Below are positions 8,592 to 20,425 of a stretch of DNA of 64,000 bases, piece by piece. Every line of letters begins with the position of its first letter. The stretch's first letter is position 1. The translations under genes and the position numbers were made by a program. This DNA comes from Zhongshania sp. (GTDB lineage: Bacteria > Pseudomonadota > Gammaproteobacteria > Pseudomonadales > Spongiibacteraceae), in assembly GCA_018066965.1 (NCBI GenBank), contig JAGPVP010000026.1, positions 27,868 to 91,867 on the forward strand, given 5' to 3'. The notes below the pieces were generated by a model, which saw only the letters and a list, made by a program, of their open reading frames with translations, ran no database searches and had not been told where the DNA came from.

Positions 8592-8605
8592 GGGAGAGCT
8601 GCATT

Positions 8606-9247
8606 ATGATTAAAGAAAGTAATTTGCCATTAGATACTGCGGTGTTTCGTGAAGTGGTTTGGGCGGGGGATTACTACCTTGGTAAAGTCACTGCAGGGCA
8701 AACATTCCGGATTCTTGATTTAGAAGGTAATCAAGCCGCCGATACTTTGTTCTACTGTGTTGACGACCCGAGCGAGCGCTACAGCGCCACCGACACCATT
8801 CGTGAGCAGCACAATGTGTATTTGACTGCCGGCTCGGTACTTCGCAGTAATCAGAATCGCGCCATGTTAGAGATTGTCGCAGACACCTGCGGTCGCCATG
8901 ACACCTTGGGTGGTGCTTGCGCGACCGAGAGTAATACCGTGCGCTACGATTTAGAAAAACGTTGCATGCATGCCTGTCGTGATAGCTGGATGTTAGCAAT
9001 AGCCGAAAAGCCTGAATACGGCCTAAGTAAGCGCGATATTACCCACAATATTAATTTCTTTATGAATGTGCCGGTCACCGAAGATGGCGGCCTAAGTTTT
9101 GCTGACGGTATTTCTGCTGCAGGAAAATATGTGGAATTAAAGGCCTTGGTAGATGTGTATGTTTTAATCTCCAACTGCCCGCAATTAAACAACCCCTGCA
9201 ATGCCTACAACCCAACGCCAATTGAATACCTCGTTTGGAATGCTTAA
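8606..9247 (+). CDS. DUF1989 urea-carboxylase-associated protein, second carboxyguanidine deiminase subunit
   Basis: A 213-residue paralogue of the preceding protein, with the motif [15 protein letters not shown] in the same place and a C-terminal [11 protein letters not shown]. The two share the pattern 'D(L/E)GN.A...FY....ERY.A.DT', so they arose by duplication. It is the expected partner in the heteromeric carboxyguanidine deiminase. GGGAGAG upstream of the ATG is a fair ribosome-binding site. After it comes a 106-base gap filled with RNA hairpins before the carboxylase gene. Confidence 0.88.
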   Translation: MIKESNLPLDTAVFREVVWAGDYYLGKVTAGQTFRILDLEGNQAADTLFYCVDDPSERYSATDTIREQHNVYLTAGSVLRSNQNRAMLEIVADTCGRHDTLGGACATESNTVRYDLEKRCMHACRDSWMLAIAEKPEYGLSKRDITHNINFFMNVPVTEDGGLSFADGISAAGKYVELKALVDVYVLISNCPQLNNPCNAYNPTPIEYLVWNA

Positions 9248-9254
9248 GCACCAC

Positions 9255-9282
9255 GTCAGACGCCCGACATCCGACGTCTGAC
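9255..9282 (+). promoter_or_regulatory. Hairpin upstream of the guanidine-II motif
   Basis: GTCAGACG (9255-9262) and CGTCTGAC (9275-9282) form a perfect eight-pair stem with a 12-base loop, eight bases after the second DUF1989 stop. No U-run follows. It may end or protect the upstream message, or act with the following riboswitch. Confidence 0.5.
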
Positions 9283-9299
9283 TTGTTATAAACCATCTT

Positions 9300-9343
9300 C
9301 AGTGGACGGCCACTGTCGTATGACATAACGGGACGGCCCGTTA
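9300..9343 (+). ncRNA. Guanidine-II (mini-ykkC) riboswitch
   Basis: Two hairpins with identical ACGG loops lie side by side. The first is CAGTGG-ACGG-CCACTG (9300-9315); the second is TAACGGG-ACGG-CCCGTTA (9326-9343); a 10-base linker joins them. Twin stems ending in G-C pairs and closed by ACGR tetraloops define the guanidine-II class, in which each loop binds one guanidinium and the two loops kiss. It ends 10 bases before the carboxylase ATG at 9354, a position suited to control of translation. It is internal to an operon already headed by a guanidine-I riboswitch. Confidence 0.85.
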
Positions 9344-9353
9344 CCGGATGACT

Positions 9354-12300
9354 ATGTTCCAGAAAGTATTGATTGCCAATCGCGGCGCCATCGCCACGCG
9401 GATTATTCGCACCCTTAAACAGTTTAATATTACCGCCGTCTCTGTCTACGCCGAAGCCGACGCTCGCAGCTTACATGTGCGCAATGCTGACGAAGCTTAT
9501 AGCTTAGGCGACGGCGGTGCTGCGGATACCTATCTTAATATTGAGAAAATTCTCGATATTGCCAAGCACTGCGGTGCAGAGGCAATCCACCCCGGCTACG
9601 GTTTTCTCAGTGAAAATGCGGATTTTGTCCGGCAGTGCGAAGCAGACGGTATTGCCTTTATCGGGCCTACCGCGCAGAACATGCTGGACTTTGGTTTAAA
9701 GCATAAAGCCCGTGAAATTGCTGAATCTGTTGGTGTGCCACTGCCGCCGGGAACAGGTCTGTTAAGTGACTTAGAAAGCGCCGTGGGCCATGCGACAACT
9801 ATTGGTTATCCGGTGATGCTAAAGAGCACCGCCGGCGGTGGTGGTATTGGTATGCAGGTCTGTCACAACGAAGATGATCTGCGCAGCGGTTTTGATAAAG
9901 TTAAAAAATTAGGTGGCAATAATTTTTCAAACGACGGCGTATTTTTAGAGAAATTTATCGCCCGCGCTCGGCATATTGAGGTGCAGGTGTTTGGCGATGG
10001 CTACGGCCAAGTGGTTGCAATCGGTGAACGTGATTGCTCTGCTCAGCGTCGTAATCAAAAGGTAGTGGAGGAGTGCCCCGCACCAAACCTACCCGATTCG
10101 GTTCGCCACTTACTGTATACCCAGTCTGAGGATTTATTAGCGGCGGTGAATTATCGCAACGCCGGTACTGTTGAATTTATATACGACCAAGACAGTCGCG
10201 AGTTTTACTTTTTGGAGGTGAATACCCGCCTGCAAGTTGAGCACGGTGTAACCGAGGCGGTGTGGGGTGTAGATCTTGTTGCATGGATGTTAATGCTTGC
10301 CAGCGGCGATTTACCCGAGTTGTCAGAGCTACGCAAAAAGCTAGTTCCCAAGGGACATGCGGTGCAGGTGCGGGTGTATGCTGAAGATCCTTACCGGCAG
10401 TTTCAACCTTGCGCGGGTTTGCTCAGCAAAGTGTCATTTCCGCAGGCCGAGGGTTTGCGCATAGATCACTGGTTAGACAGCGGCATTGAAGTATCGCCGT
10501 ATTTTGACCCCATGTTGGCGAAGGTGATTTTCCATGCGCCAGAGCGTACAGCGGCGCTTAAAGGCGTGGCGGCAGCACTGGAAGAAACCGAGCTATATGG
10601 CATTGTGAGTAACCGCGATTATTTGCGCGCCTTGCTCAATGACCCGCTATTAAAAGAAGGCTTGATCACCACTCGCTACCTTAATGATTTTACCTGGGAG
10701 CCGCGCCGCATAGATGTGTTGCAGGCAGGCACCCAAACTACGATACAAGACTATCCCGGCCGAAGCGGCTATTGGGATGTGGGTGTGCCGCCCTCAGGCC
10801 CTTTCGATAATTACTCTTTCCGCTTGGTGAATCGCCTGCTGGGTAATGATGATGACGCGGCGGGTTTGGAAATAACGCTACAAGGCCCGAGCCTGCAATT
10901 CAGTGAGGCGACCGATGTGGTGATCGGCGGCGCAGAGATACCGGCAACACTGCTGGGTGGCTCCGCTGGGCAAGACGGTAAAACGCTCTCGCCTTGGCAG
11001 GTCATTCATATTGAAGCGGGTCAGACCTTGCAGCTCGGTCGAATCAGTGCCGGCGCCAGAGCGTATTTGGCGGTGGCGGGTGGCGTTCAATGTCCGGAAT
11101 ATTTAGGTTCGCGCTCGACCTTCACGCTGGGTCAATTTGGCGGTCATAGTGGTCGTGCTTTGCGGGTCGGCGATGTCTTGGGGCTCAACGACGCCGTTGC
11201 CGCGCCGCAAAATCTACCTGATCAGCTAAAGCCAGAAATTGGTCACGAGTGGAATCTGCGGGTGATTTACGGTCCGCATGGCGCGCCAGACTTTTTCACC
11301 GATCTAGACATCGAGGTGTTTTTTGCCGCTAGCTGGGAAGTACATTACAACTCCAGCCGTACCGGTGTGCGTTTAATCGGCCCCAAGCCGACATGGGCGC
11401 GTGACAGCGGTGGCGAAGCCGGAATGCATCCATCAAACATCCATGACAATGCCTACGCTTTTGGTACGGTGGATTTTACCGGCGACATGCCGGTGATTCT
11501 TGGCCCCGACGGGCCATCTTTGGGCGGCTTTGTTTGCCCAGCAACTGTAATTACCGCCGACCTTTGGAAGTTGGGGCAGTTACGTGCCGGAGATAAGCTG
11601 CGCTTTGTGGCGGTGACGGTGGGTGATGCGGTAGAAGCGGAACGCGCACAGCGGGCGAGTATTCAAAATCTGACAGTAGACGTGCCTGCAGTGGCGGTCT
11701 TAAGTGAATTGCCATCACCGATTGTTCAGCGCCTGAGCGCCGGCGAGGTGGGCGATGACGTGGTATATCGCGTTGCGGGTGATCATTTTTTATTAGTGGA
11801 GTACGGCCCGCAGGAATTGGATATTCGCCTGCGTTTTAGAGCCCACGCCTTAATGCAGTATTTGCAGCAAAACCAGGTGGTCGGTGTGCGTGAAATGACG
11901 CCGGGTATTCGCTCTTTGCAATTGCATTATGATTCTCAAACTATATCGTTGGCAGATTTACTTGCGGTATTAGCAGAGGCGGAGAAGCATCTGTCTACCC
12001 AGCTGGAGCAGCTGAATGTGCCGTCGCGCACGGTGTATTTACCGCTAAGTTGGGACGACGAAGCCTGTCGCCAAGCCATTTTAAAATACCAGCAATCGGT
12101 GCGGGAAAATGCGCCTTGGTGTCCAAGTAATCTTGAATTTATTCGTCGTATCAACGGTCTTGAAAGTATCGAAGATGTGAAAGACATTGTGTTCGATGCC
12201 TCCTATTTGGTGATGGGCTTGGGCGATGTGTATTTGGGCGCGCCGGTGGCTACACCGGTTGATCCGCGTCATCGCTTGGTGACCACAAAATACAATCCGG

Positions 12301-12968
12301 CGCGAACGTGGACGGCGGAAAACTCGGTGGGCATTGGCGGTTCCTATCTCTGTGTGTATGGCATGGAAGGGCCGGGCGGCTATCAATTTATTGGTAGAAC
12401 CCTGCAAATGTGGAACCGCTACCGCCGCACTAAGGAGTTTACCGAGCCGTATTTGCTGCGCTTCTTTGATCAGATTCGTTTCTACGAAGTCAGTCAGGAC
12501 GAGCTACTGCAAATTCGTGATGATTTTCCCTTGGGTAAATACTCCTTGCGAATTGAAGAGGGCGAATTTTCGCTGGCGGATTACCAGCAAATGCTGGCTG
12601 ATAATTCTTCAGAAATTGCTACTCACACGGAGAAGCGCGAGCAAGCCTTCGCCGAAGAACTGGCGCGCTGGCATGCCGATGGCCAGTTCCATTATGAAGC
12701 CCCCGAGATTGATGACGCCGCCGATGTGGTGAGCTTGCAAGAGGGTGAGATTCCCGTGGATAGCTCGGTGGCAGGGAGCGTGTGGCAATTGCTCGTTAAA
12801 GAGGGTGATGTGGTAGAGGTCGGACAGCCGCTGCTCTTGTTGGAGTCCATGAAAATGGAAATTGCTGTTTTTGCGCCACAAGCGGGACGGGTTAAAAAAC
12901 AATTATTACGTGAGGGCGCACGGGTAAGTGCTGGCCAGTCGGTGCTTATTCTGGAGGACTTAGTATGA
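9354..12968 (+). CDS. uca: Biotin-dependent urea/guanidine carboxylase
   Basis: A 1204-residue single-chain carboxylase. Residues 1-450 are a biotin carboxylase (start MFQKVLIANRGAIATR, then HPGYGFLSEN, the ATP loop AGGGGIGMQ, and EVNTRLQVEHGVTE). The middle is the carboxyltransferase of the urea-carboxylase type (AHS2/AHS1-like parts from about 460 to 1080). The C-terminus carries the biotinyl domain with ESMKMEI (Lys near 1168). It carboxylates guanidine or urea with ATP and bicarbonate. With two guanidine riboswitches and the deiminase pair, guanidine is the likely physiological substrate. ATG 9354 matches the family start; ATG 9348 adds only two residues. Its stop overlaps the next start. 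Confidence 0.93.
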   Translation: MFQKVLIANRGAIATRIIRTLKQFNITAVSVYAEADARSLHVRNADEAYSLGDGGAADTYLNIEKILDIAKHCGAEAIHPGYGFLSENADFVRQCEADGIAFIGPTAQNMLDFGLKHKAREIAESVGVPLPPGTGLLSDLESAVGHATTIGYPVMLKSTAGGGGIGMQVCHNEDDLRSGFDKVKKLGGNNFSNDGVFLEKFIARARHIEVQVFGDGYGQVVAIGERDCSAQRRNQKVVEECPAPNLPDSVRHLLYTQSEDLLAAVNYRNAGTVEFIYDQDSREFYFLEVNTRLQVEHGVTEAVWGVDLVAWMLMLASGDLPELSELRKKLVPKGHAVQVRVYAEDPYRQFQPCAGLLSKVSFPQAEGLRIDHWLDSGIEVSPYFDPMLAKVIFHAPERTAALKGVAAALEETELYGIVSNRDYLRALLNDPLLKEGLITTRYLNDFTWEPRRIDVLQAGTQTTIQDYPGRSGYWDVGVPPSGPFDNYSFRLVNRLLGNDDDAAGLEITLQGPSLQFSEATDVVIGGAEIPATLLGGSAGQDGKTLSPWQVIHIEAGQTLQLGRISAGARAYLAVAGGVQCPEYLGSRSTFTLGQFGGHSGRALRVGDVLGLNDAVAAPQNLPDQLKPEIGHEWNLRVIYGPHGAPDFFTDLDIEVFFAASWEVHYNSSRTGVRLIGPKPTWARDSGGEAGMHPSNIHDNAYAFGTVDFTGDMPVILGPDGPSLGGFVCPATVITADLWKLGQLRAGDKLRFVAVTVGDAVEAERAQRASIQNLTVDVPAVAVLSELPSPIVQRLSAGEVGDDVVYRVAGDHFLLVEYGPQELDIRLRFRAHALMQYLQQNQVVGVREMTPGIRSLQLHYDSQTISLADLLAVLAEAEKHLSTQLEQLNVPSRTVYLPLSWDDEACRQAILKYQQSVRENAPWCPSNLEFIRRINGLESIEDVKDIVFDASYLVMGLGDVYLGAPVATPVDPRHRLVTTKYNPARTWTAENSVGIGGSYLCVYGMEGPGGYQFIGRTLQMWNRYRRTKEFTEPYLLRFFDQIRFYEVSQDELLQIRDDFPLGKYSLRIEEGEFSLADYQQMLADNSSEIATHTEKREQAFAEELARWHADGQFHYEAPEIDDAADVVSLQEGEIPVDSSVAGSVWQLLVKEGDVVEVGQPLLLLESMKMEIAVFAPQAGRVKKQLLREGARVSAGQSVLILEDLV

Positions 12969-14764
12969 ACCTTTCATTGACTGAATTGCGTGGGGCTTAC
13001 GCCGAGAATAAAGTGACGCCGCGCGAAGTGATGGCGATTGTTGCTGAGCGTTGTGAACAATATCGAGGCCATAATATTTGGATTCATCAACTTACGGCGG
13101 CGGAGTTAGAGCCCTATTTACAGCGCTTGGAATCTAGCTCGGCCGATGCCTTGCCCCTATACGGTATTCCGTTCGCCATAAAAGATAATATTGATTTGGC
13201 TGGCGTAGCAACAACGGCGGCCTGCGAAGCCTTTACTTATACGCCAGAGTGTTCTGCCTTTGTGGTGCAGCGTTTAATTGATGCGGGCGCCATTCCGGTT
13301 GGTAAAACCAATCTTGATCAATTTGCGACGGGCTTGGTTGGCACGCGCTCACCGTGGGGAGCGTGTAAAAGCAGTTTTGACCCCAGCATGATTAGCGGCG
13401 GTTCCAGTGCGGGCTCGGCAGTGTCGGTGGCATTGGGTCTGGCGAGCTTTTCACTGGGTACTGATACCGCAGGTTCTGGCCGCGTACCGGCCTGCTTTAA
13501 TAATTTAGTCGGCGTGAAACCGAGCATCGGACTGCTGTCTGCCGGCGGCATGCTACCGGCTTGTCGATCCTTGGATTGCATCACTATCTTTGCCCTGCAA
13601 TGCGACGACGCTAACGCGATCTTGACCATCGCCGAGGGCGAAGATGCAAGCGATGCCTATAGCCGCAGCAATCCGTTTGCGAACAGCGCGCGGCACTATG
13701 GTCAGTGGCAGGGGCCATTGCGAATGGGTGTATTGCCTGTAGAGCAATTATCTTTCTTTGGTCATGAGGACTATGCGCAGTGCTATCAAGATTCCTTAGC
13801 CGCGATTTCAACTAGTGGTGTTGAGTTAGTGGAGGTGGACTTTGCGCCCTTCATTGAAGCTGCACGTTTATTGTATGAAGGTCCGTGGGTGGCTGAGCGA
13901 TACATCGCAACGTCGCCGCTTATTCAAAAGCGGCCAGAGGCATTACTGGATGTTACCCGTACTATCATTTCGGCGGGCGACAAAGGTTCTGCTGTCGATG
14001 CTTTTACAGCGCAGTATCGATTAAAAGCGCTACGCAAAGCGGCAGCAGAAGTATTGGGAAGTGTTGATTGTTTGCTAAGCCCTACAGCGGGCCGACCGTA
14101 CGCCATAGACGAAGTGAATAACGATCCGATTACCTTGAATAGTAATTTGGGCTACTACACCAACTATATGAACCTATTCGATTTGGCTGGGGTGGCGGTG
14201 CCAACGGGGTTTACAGAAAGCGGTTTTCCTTTTGGCCTAACCTTGGTTGGCGAAGCCTTCACTGATCGACGTTTGCTGTCGGTGGCGAATTACCTACAGC
14301 AACTTTTTCAATTACCACTGGGCAAGGATCAATCTGCTTATCAAGCATTGAGCACCGCGCCGATTAAAAATCAGCAGCGTATTGCTGTTGCGGTGTGCGG
14401 TGCGCACTTGCAGGGGCAACCCTTGAACTGGCAGCTCACAGAGCGCGGCGGCTATTTGCTGTCTAAAACCCAATCCTCAGCAGATTATAAACTCTACGCC
14501 CTAGCGGGTGGCCCGCCGTTTAGACCGGGTATGGTCATTGCGCCAGAGGGGGAAGGTTGCGCTATAGAACTTGAGGTGTGGTCGGTGCCTGCAAGTGAAT
14601 TCGGTAGCTTTGTTGCCGGTATCCCCGCGCCCTTAGGGATTGGTAAAGTCAATCTGCAAGATGGCAGTCAGGTCAGTGGGTTTATCTGCGAAGCATCGGG
14701 CTTGGCCTGTGCTGAAGACATTAGTCATTTTGGCGGGTGGCGGGGGTACCTTGGCAATAAATAA
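12965..14764 (+). CDS. atzF: Allophanate hydrolase
   Basis: A 599-residue amidase-signature enzyme that hydrolyses allophanate to ammonia and CO2, the last step after the carboxylase and deiminase. The catalytic set is visible: Lys in FAIKDNIDLAG (about 76), cis-Ser in SGGSSAGSAVS (about 147-156) and the nucleophile in GTDTAGSGRVP (about 166-176). The length equals full AtzF, with the extra C-terminal domain (about 470-599) that speeds the second decarboxylation. It is coupled to the carboxylase by an ATGA overlap and closes the operon. Confidence 0.94.
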   Translation: MNLSLTELRGAYAENKVTPREVMAIVAERCEQYRGHNIWIHQLTAAELEPYLQRLESSSADALPLYGIPFAIKDNIDLAGVATTAACEAFTYTPECSAFVVQRLIDAGAIPVGKTNLDQFATGLVGTRSPWGACKSSFDPSMISGGSSAGSAVSVALGLASFSLGTDTAGSGRVPACFNNLVGVKPSIGLLSAGGMLPACRSLDCITIFALQCDDANAILTIAEGEDASDAYSRSNPFANSARHYGQWQGPLRMGVLPVEQLSFFGHEDYAQCYQDSLAAISTSGVELVEVDFAPFIEAARLLYEGPWVAERYIATSPLIQKRPEALLDVTRTIISAGDKGSAVDAFTAQYRLKALRKAAAEVLGSVDCLLSPTAGRPYAIDEVNNDPITLNSNLGYYTNYMNLFDLAGVAVPTGFTESGFPFGLTLVGEAFTDRRLLSVANYLQQLFQLPLGKDQSAYQALSTAPIKNQQRIAVAVCGAHLQGQPLNWQLTERGGYLLSKTQSSADYKLYALAGGPPFRPGMVIAPEGEGCAIELEVWSVPASEFGSFVAGIPAPLGIGKVNLQDGSQVSGFICEASGLACAEDISHFGGWRGYLGNK

Positions 14765-14772
14765 TTATTGTA

Positions 14773-14819
14773 GGCCGTATTAAGCGGCGGGAGAGAGCGT
14801 CCGTACTGTTAATACGGTC
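14773..14819 (+). terminator. Candidate end-of-operon hairpin after atzF
   Basis: GGCCGTATTA (14773-14782) can pair with TAATACGGTC (14810-14819). The loop is long and there is no good U-run, so termination is only a possibility. Confidence 0.35.
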
Positions 14820-14978
14820 TGTATTAATGACTAGTAAATTAATGCTGTTAAGCCTCACTTCATGCCGCAAATATGTCGTACTCTAGGTTACAGTTCGCTT
14901 ATGCAGATTAAAATGGTGTAGTATTTCGTGCCTATATTAATTATCTAAAGCACGCTAATAACACGATGGGAAAATTAT

Positions 14979-16013
14979 ATGGATGGCTTGGCTTCGAAAT
15001 TTGCATATGTGAATGGCACTCGGCTGCATTACTTTGAACAGGGTACGGGGCCACTAGTATTGCTGGTTCATGGATTTCCTGAAATTAGTTATTCATGGCG
15101 GCACCAGTTGCCGGCATTGGCGAAGGCAGGTTATCGAGTTGTAGCCTATGACCAGCGTGGATATGGCCTGTCGTCTAAATATGCAAATCCCGATGCGTAT
15201 CGCATTCACCAATTGGTGGATGACGCTGTTGGTTTGGTGCAAGCACTTGGTGAAGAGTCGGCGATAATCGTTGGCCACGATTGGGGGGCTGCTGTTGCAT
15301 GGAGCGCAGCTTGGCTTAGACCCGATATCTTTCCTGCGGTCGCTTCGCTGTCTGTGCCATTCGGCGGTAGAGGTATTATCCCGTTGCCGGGAAGCCCCTT
15401 TGGGGAGTTAGAGCCAGATCCTCTACACGAAGCCCTTGCTGGTCCCGGACAAGATTTCTATCAAACTCATTTTGGCAAGCTTGACGGCGCGATAACTGAA
15501 ATGGAAGCTGATGTTCGGGGGTGGTTGCGCGGTGCGGTGCTGAGCTTGTCCGGTGATGGGCTAGGTCCGACGGGGATGGATTTTGCGGCCATGGACCCTC
15601 TGGATCTTATTCGTGGCAGCGCGCTATGTATTGCACATGGGGCGCAGATGAAAGATCGTTTTTTTGACGTCCCGTCGTTACCAAGTTGGTTTGATGAGAA
15701 GGACTTAGATGCCTATACCAATGCCTTTGTGAGCAGCGGTTTTGCGGGACCGTTGATGTATTACAAAAACTTGAATGCGAGCTGGGATGATTTAGCGTCT
15801 ATGGGCGATAGCCCACTGCAGGTGCCAGCCACCCTGATTCTAGGTGATTTAGATATTTGTTATGGTTGGGGGCAAGAAGCCATAGCTCGCGCGTCTGAAA
15901 GGATTCCTAATTACCGTGGCACTCATGTTCTTGCAGGTTGTGGCCATTGGACTCAGCAGGAGCGTCCAGAGGATGTGAATCGATTATTGATCGAATTTTT
16001 TCATTCGCTGTAA
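14979..16013 (+). CDS. Alpha/beta hydrolase, epoxide hydrolase-like
   Basis: A 344-residue alpha/beta-hydrolase of the soluble epoxide hydrolase group. It has the oxyanion motif HGFPE (about 31), the nucleophile elbow VGHDWGAAVAW (Asp near 101), a late acidic residue in LGDLDICYGW and the catalytic His in GCGHWTQQERP (about 323). A cap domain fills residues 135-260. Epoxide hydrolases of this type open epoxides to diols, while some relatives are dehalogenases. The substrate is not evident. It stands alone between the guanidine operon and a convergent CMD-family gene, with a shared hairpin at its 3' end. Confidence 0.85.
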   Translation: MDGLASKFAYVNGTRLHYFEQGTGPLVLLVHGFPEISYSWRHQLPALAKAGYRVVAYDQRGYGLSSKYANPDAYRIHQLVDDAVGLVQALGEESAIIVGHDWGAAVAWSAAWLRPDIFPAVASLSVPFGGRGIIPLPGSPFGELEPDPLHEALAGPGQDFYQTHFGKLDGAITEMEADVRGWLRGAVLSLSGDGLGPTGMDFAAMDPLDLIRGSALCIAHGAQMKDRFFDVPSLPSWFDEKDLDAYTNAFVSSGFAGPLMYYKNLNASWDDLASMGDSPLQVPATLILGDLDICYGWGQEAIARASERIPNYRGTHVLAGCGHWTQQERPEDVNRLLIEFFHSL

Positions 16014-16040
16014 AAATCGAACAGCTTCTTTTCAGTAAAG

Positions 16041-16077
16041 CATGCCGAGTATTAAATAGCCCTTAGTGCTCGGCATG
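16041..16077. terminator. Bidirectional hairpin between convergent genes
   Basis: CATGCCGAG (16041-16049) and CTCGGCATG (16069-16077) form a perfect nine-pair stem, placed between the convergent hydrolase and CMD-family genes. U-runs are poor on both strands. Confidence 0.5.
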
Positions 16078-16094
16078 TAGTTCGACGTAGTGGA

Positions 16095-16496
16095 TCAATC
16101 TTCTTTCTGATCAAGCGGCCAATGGCCATTTTCCTTAAGTACGCTGCGTAGAGTAAGTAGGGCATTATTCATAGCCGGGAAGCCTGCATAAACGCCAATT
16201 TGGAAAATAGCTTCAGCGAGTTCTTTTGGCGTGCAGCCTACGTTCAATGCTGCGTGAATATGCAATTTTAGCTCATCCTGCTTACCCATTGCACTGAGTG
16301 CGGCAATGGCCACTAACTGACGTGTGCTGCGGGGGAGTACGTTTCTCGCGTACATGTCACCTACCACAAAGCGGGACATTTCCTTGGCCAGTTCCTTGTC
16401 AAAACTCAGCCACAATTCATAGGGCTTTTCGTCGTTGTAGCCGCCGAAAAGTGCCGCAGCAGTGTCTTTTATTTTTTGGTTTTTTTCTTCAGGCAT
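16095..16496 (-). CDS. Carboxymuconolactone decarboxylase (CMD) family protein
   Basis: A 133-residue single-domain CMD protein. The conserved core reads VLPRSTRQLVAIAALSAMG, then HIHAALNVGCTPKELAEAI and QIGVYAGFPAMNNAL, typical of the gamma-carboxymuconolactone decarboxylase/AhpD-like fold. The CxxC of AhpD peroxidase reductases is absent (only one Cys in GCTPKE), so a thiol redox role is unlikely. It may act in aromatic ring-cleavage pathways, but no other protocatechuate gene is nearby. Transcribed alone toward the epoxide-hydrolase-like gene. Confidence 0.85.
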   Translation of the reverse strand: MPEEKNQKIKDTAAALFGGYNDEKPYELWLSFDKELAKEMSRFVVGDMYARNVLPRSTRQLVAIAALSAMGKQDELKLHIHAALNVGCTPKELAEAIFQIGVYAGFPAMNNALLTLRSVLKENGHWPLDQKED

Positions 16497-16621
16497 GGCG
16501 CCGTTCCTTTTATATCTACTTTCTGATGATCCAATATTAACCGCAGAGCATAGTAATTACGGTACTTGCTGCAGGCTTAGACCTTGGGGCTGGCTTAGTG
16601 CCGCATTGCTTGTGCCCATGA

Positions 16622-18943
<2,322 letters not shown>

Positions 18944-18960
18944 AATACAAAGTTGATGAT

Positions 18961-18987
18961 AGCCCCAGCATGCTGGGGCTTTTTTTG
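18961..18987 (+). terminator. Rho-independent terminator of katG
   Basis: The perfect palindrome AGCCCCAGCATGCTGGGGCT followed by seven T residues lies 18 bases after the katG stop. Confidence 0.93.
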
Positions 18988-19011
18988 GAATTGTTTAAAG
19001 GAGTAACGAGC

Positions 19012-19929
19012 TTATTGATTTTGTAAAAATATTTGTGCTTTTAATAAAAACTTCTCAGATTGTTTGAACCCAGTATCTAATGTTGTTTGTTGCGACGTGT
19101 CGCAGATCTGCTCCCAGTGCTCGACGACCGCTTCCGGCGTTTGCTTGTCAGGTGCAAGGTAGATACCTTCGGTTTCAAAAATTGCGCTACTGGCATATCC
19201 GCCAGCACCGGCGCATAAAATGTGTCTGCTTGGCGCGTCGTCATGGCAAAGAACTAATGCGCCAGCGGTAACGGCTTCAGGAACCAGCATGGCTAGTACC
19301 TCCGCTGGCATAAGATCTTCGGTCATACGCGTTGCGGCGGTAGGCGCCAGCGCATTTACACGGACATTATTTTTTGCTCCCTCAATCCCCAAGGTGTTCA
19401 TTAGACCGACTACAGCCATTTTGGCCGCACCATAATTGCTCTGGCCAAAATTTCCGTATAAACCGCTGGAGGAGGTGGTCATTACAATGCGGCCATATTG
19501 TTGTTCTTTCATAATGTCCCACACCGATTTACTGCAATTTACTGAGCCCATGAGATGAACATCCATGACGAGATTAAAGTCGTCTAAGGACATTTTAGAG
19601 AATGTTTTATCGCGGAGTATGCCGGCATTGTTTATTAGAATATCGACTCTGCCCCATTTTTGAATGGTTTTCTGCACCATGTCTTCGACTTCGTTAAAGA
19701 TAGCGACGTCGGCACCGTGAGAAATTGCTTCGCCGCCCATGGCCTCAATTTCGGCGACAACAGCTTGCGCCGCTGCTGAGGAGGCACCGCTACCATCTCG
19801 GTTGCCGCCTAGGTCATTGATGACGACTTTTGCGCCGCGAGCGGCTAGGGCCAGTGCGTGGCTACGTCCTAGGCCATTTCCTGCGCCAGTGATAATGGCA
19901 ACTTTCCCATCAAAACGAATGCTCATCAA
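19012..19929 (-). CDS. Short-chain dehydrogenase, HSD17B4-like hydroxyacyl-CoA dehydrogenase type
   Basis: A 305-residue SDR. The cofactor loop is TGAGNGLGRSHALALA (about 16-31), followed by NDLGGNRDGSG, NNAG, the catalytic Ser in TTSSSGLYG, and Tyr/Lys in SNYGAAKMAV. The NDLGG insertion and the long C-terminal tail match the dehydrogenase part of peroxisomal multifunctional enzyme type 2, which oxidises 3-hydroxyacyl-CoA, often with branched or steroid side chains. This fits the steroid-like oxygenases a few kilobases away, but linkage is only by proximity. It converges on katG. Confidence 0.88.
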   Translation of the reverse strand: MMSIRFDGKVAIITGAGNGLGRSHALALAARGAKVVINDLGGNRDGSGASSAAAQAVVAEIEAMGGEAISHGADVAIFNEVEDMVQKTIQKWGRVDILINNAGILRDKTFSKMSLDDFNLVMDVHLMGSVNCSKSVWDIMKEQQYGRIVMTTSSSGLYGNFGQSNYGAAKMAVVGLMNTLGIEGAKNNVRVNALAPTAATRMTEDLMPAEVLAMLVPEAVTAGALVLCHDDAPSRHILCAGAGGYASSAIFETEGIYLAPDKQTPEAVVEHWEQICDTSQQTTLDTGFKQSEKFLLKAQIFLQNQ

Positions 19930-20066
19930 ACTTTCCTCAATAATGTTATTTTAAGACTGGACCTATTCTAGGCTGTGATGACGTATAAATCGAGATACGT
20001 ATTTTATGCTGGGATTCCGGTATTGTTAATCTATAGATTATTTTTGGAAACACAGGAGTAATACGA

Positions 20067-20264
20067 ATGAATGTCTTAGAGTCTATTTCCGAAAGCTGTC
20101 CCTACTGTGGCGAATCGATTGAATTACTCGTGGATGCTTCAGCAGGCGATGATGAATATGTAGAGGATTGTGAGGTTTGCTGTCGCCCTATGACTGTCGC
20201 GCTCTCTTTCAATGAAGAGCAGGGTGTGAGTATTCGAATTTACGCTGAGAACGACGCATTTTAA
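20067..20264 (+). CDS. CPXCG-motif cysteine-rich small protein
   Basis: A 65-residue protein with two Cys pairs, CPYCGESIELL near residue 12 and CEVCCRPM near residue 38. This is the arrangement of the widespread gammaproteobacterial CPxCG family, probably a small zinc ribbon. The rest is strongly acidic (DASAGDDEYVED). AGGAG lies nine bases before the ATG. No function is established for the family. It stands alone between the SDR gene and the glycosyltransferase. Confidence 0.9.
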   Translation: MNVLESISESCPYCGESIELLVDASAGDDEYVEDCEVCCRPMTVALSFNEEQGVSIRIYAENDAF

Positions 20265-20425
20265 GTTTAGCAGATACTCGCAACGCTACTTCTTGTCGTT
20301 CAGCACATTTCCCGCTTTAGCGTGTAGTCACGCCTTTGTCATAGATATTCAGTTAAATAAAAATTGCGGTGCCGCTTGGGTTTGACTTTTAGGTGGTGTA
20401 TCTGGTGATTAGCTCAGGTCTATAA

